Below the pieces are notes generated by a model that saw only the letters and a program-made list of their open reading frames with translations, did not search any database and was not told the origin of the DNA. A DNA stretch of 64,000 nucleotides. Source: G963717155 sp963717155 (GTDB lineage Bacteria; Actinomycetota; Thermoleophilia; Gaiellales; JALYLC01). The translations under genes were made by a program, and so were the position numbers. Shown here piece after piece: positions 62,641 through 64,000 of the stretch; within the stretch, counting starts at the first letter, position 1, and each line of letters starts with the position of its first letter. Where the stretch lies: positions 4,216,001 through 4,280,000 of the forward strand of contig OY970326.1 in assembly GCA_963717155.1 (NCBI GenBank). The letters are read 5' to 3'.

Positions 62641-63927
62641 TCAGCGAGCCCAGGGCGGCACATGCCCTGCGCGGCAGACCGGCTGCGTTCGCGTGGGCGG
62701 AGTCGTGGCACTGAGCGTGCCGCCGAGTGTGACGTCGACGCCCGGGATCGTCTTGATCACAGGCGCGTCGAGCCTTCCTCTGACGCGCATGAGGAAGTTG
62801 GGCCCGACGACGCGGTGGTCGCGGTCCAGGCGGACCGTCCCGACGGGAGTCGGCAGGCGCAAGCGTTCGAGAGCCGAGCGGAACCGCCGTTCGCCGTCAG
62901 AGAGATCACCCCGCGCTGCTTGCAGCGCACGCAGGACCGCTTCGACGTGGTCGTAGTCGTAGATGTCGGTCGAGCCGCCGGCCAGTCCTGCGTATTGCGG
63001 GAACGCCGCCCGGAACTCGTGGACGTATCTCCGCCAGCTCGAGGTGTTCGAGTCGAGCGGGAGATAGCCGGCTGCGACGACACCGGCGGGCGCCCGTCCG
63101 CCGATCGCAAGCGGATACGCGGACATCACGACGTGTCGCGGGAGGTCGGGCTGGAGCTTCCTGTACGCCGCGAAGAATCCACCGGTTCCCTGCAATCCCG
63201 CCATCAGGGCCACCCCGTCGATACCCGGTGGAAGTCGCCTGACGAGCGGCGCCCAGGTGCTTTCGTCGAACGGCGTCCAGACGCGCTTGACGACGGTGCC
63301 ACCGAGCGCGCAGAACTCGGCGACGAAGCCCGCCACGATCGGCCAGCCGAACGAGTCGTCCTCGCCGATCGTCGCGGCGGTTCGCCAGCCGAGGACGTGG
63401 TAGGCGTACGCTCCGAGGCCCGCCGCGGCCTGCGGGCTGTCCGGATTGAACCGAAACATGTTCGAGGTCGGAGAGCGCGGGTCGCCTCCGAAGAACGTGA
63501 TTCCGGGCTCGTCGTGCGCGTAGGCCGCAACGAGTCGAGCGTCACCATCAGTCAGGGCGGGCGCCGCGACTAGCACCTTCGCTCCGCGCTGCTCGACGAG
63601 GCGTCGCAGCTCCCCCAGAGCTGTCACGTCCGAGCCGGCGAAGGAGCATCCGAGCACGAGGTCGATGCGCTTGCCCGCGATCGAGATGCTCGTGATCCCG
63701 TCGGATGGCCTCGCGCCGAGCGGCCTGGCGCCGCGTTCGATGAACGGCAGCTCGGCTCCCGCGACGGACTCCTCGTAGAAGGTGCTCACCGTGCCCCGGC
63801 ACGTGCTCGTCAGGCCGATGTGGATCGTGGCTCGAGACGCGCCGGCGCAGCTCGCCGAGACGAGCGCGACCAGCACGACGAGGCACGCCACTCCGAGCGA
63901 GCGCCGATGCCAAAGGCTAATCCGCAT
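62641..63927 (-). CDS. Branched-chain-amino-acid-type substrate-binding lipoprotein
   Basis: 428 residues. The lipoprotein signal is LVVLVALVSASCAGAS, with the lipobox cysteine. The type I periplasmic-binding fold (Peripla_BP_6) is seen in IHIGLTSTCRGTVSTFYEES, KRIDLVLGCSFAGSDVTALG, ATIGEDDSFGWPIVAGFVAE and GGSTDIYDYDHVEAVLRALQ. No transporter genes are adjacent within the window, so it may act as a sensor rather than a transport component. Its ATG overlaps the end of the upstream gene by 11 bases. Confidence 0.87.
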   Translation of the reverse strand: MRISLWHRRSLGVACLVVLVALVSASCAGASRATIHIGLTSTCRGTVSTFYEESVAGAELPFIERGARPLGARPSDGITSISIAGKRIDLVLGCSFAGSDVTALGELRRLVEQRGAKVLVAAPALTDGDARLVAAYAHDEPGITFFGGDPRSPTSNMFRFNPDSPQAAAGLGAYAYHVLGWRTAATIGEDDSFGWPIVAGFVAEFCALGGTVVKRVWTPFDESTWAPLVRRLPPGIDGVALMAGLQGTGGFFAAYRKLQPDLPRHVVMSAYPLAIGGRAPAGVVAAGYLPLDSNTSSWRRYVHEFRAAFPQYAGLAGGSTDIYDYDHVEAVLRALQAARGDLSDGERRFRSALERLRLPTPVGTVRLDRDHRVVGPNFLMRVRGRLDAPVIKTIPGVDVTLGGTLSATTPPTRTQPVCRAGHVPPWAR

Positions 63928-64000
63928 CGGTGGCCACCCACGCGGACCCGTCCGCGGTCGCGATCGCCTGCGGGCTCGAGTCGAGACGGATCGTCGCGAC
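63917..64000 (-). CDS. C-terminal end of a probable beta-propeller protein (partial)
   Basis: The last 27 codons (VATIRLDSSPQAIATADGSA then WVATDAD, stop TAG) resemble a blade of Vgb/YVTN-type beta-propellers (IxLGxxPxxIAxGxGxxWV). The stop overlaps the lipoprotein start. In actinobacteria such propellers are often fused to SARP-type DNA-binding domains and paired with substrate-binding proteins, but here only the end is visible. Confidence 0.45.
   Translation of the reverse strand, partial: VATIRLDSSPQAIATADGSAWVATDAD

Noticed and set aside
1..64000. CRISPR arrays, insertion sequences, prophage genes, rRNA
   Set aside because: No repeat-spacer pattern, transposase, phage structural gene or rRNA sequence was seen on either strand.

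Overview
The window is high-GC DNA (roughly 70% G+C by eye) densely packed with short-gap, often overlapping genes (GTGA and ATGA junctions). Many LacI, FadR and SARP-type regulators, a DUF3052 gene, a heme A synthase and actinobacterial-style surface proteins point to an actinomycete. Thermoleophilia (Solirubrobacterales/Gaiellales) is my best guess, by inference only. I see no phage, insertion sequence, CRISPR array, plasmid origin or integrase.

Layout. (1) 1-6.3 kb: end of an unknown gene, a LacI regulator, then a minus-strand operon of a second LacI regulator plus a polyamine-type ABC importer (ATPase, two permeases, binding protein). The two converge on a strong hairpin. (2) 6.3-13.8 kb: small hypothetical genes, a secreted WNEPN-type glycosidase, a TlpA-like thioredoxin followed by CcdA, and a sigma-factor-like membrane protein upstream of a secreted Ig-repeat protein. 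(3) 13.9-24.9 kb: two converging cell-envelope sugar clusters. The plus-strand cluster is epimerase, nucleotide-sugar dehydrogenase, oxidoreductase and N-acetyltransferase, resembling the Wbp route to diacetamido-uronic acids. The minus-strand cluster is rmlA/C, rmlD, rmlB (dTDP-L-rhamnose), a cupin and a giant SpoIID-subtilisin fusion. (4) 24.9-31.2 kb: a large DEAH helicase and a MacB-like ABC exporter. (5) 31.2-40 kb: small conserved genes, two medium-chain reductases, a macrodomain, heme A synthase, MoaA, tRNA-Arg(CCT), a CoA-transferase, a CMD-family protein and a FadR regulator. (6) 40-54.9 kb: a carbohydrate-acid catabolic locus. It has a nine-gene minus-strand operon (SDR, six-hairpin glycosidase, sugar ABC importer, dehydrogenase, isomerase, ConA-like protein), a divergent FadR regulator plus enolase-superfamily dehydratase, and a LacI plus ADP-ribosylglycohydrolase pair. 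(7) 55-59 kb: three overlapping PAP2-family genes, a GDPD phosphodiesterase and a YbhN-type membrane protein. (8) 59-64 kb: a ring-cleaving dioxygenase, an EthD protein and a cupin, then a SARP regulator fused to a stress-protein-like region, a solute-binding lipoprotein and the end of a probable beta-propeller gene.

Caution. Between about 7 and 30 kb almost every long gene carries one or more single-base indels, mostly insertions, that break the frame while all motifs survive. I count about 50 there, against only two elsewhere (about 34.17 and 41.72 kb). I treat these as probable sequence errors, and I annotate each gene over its full span with the break points noted.
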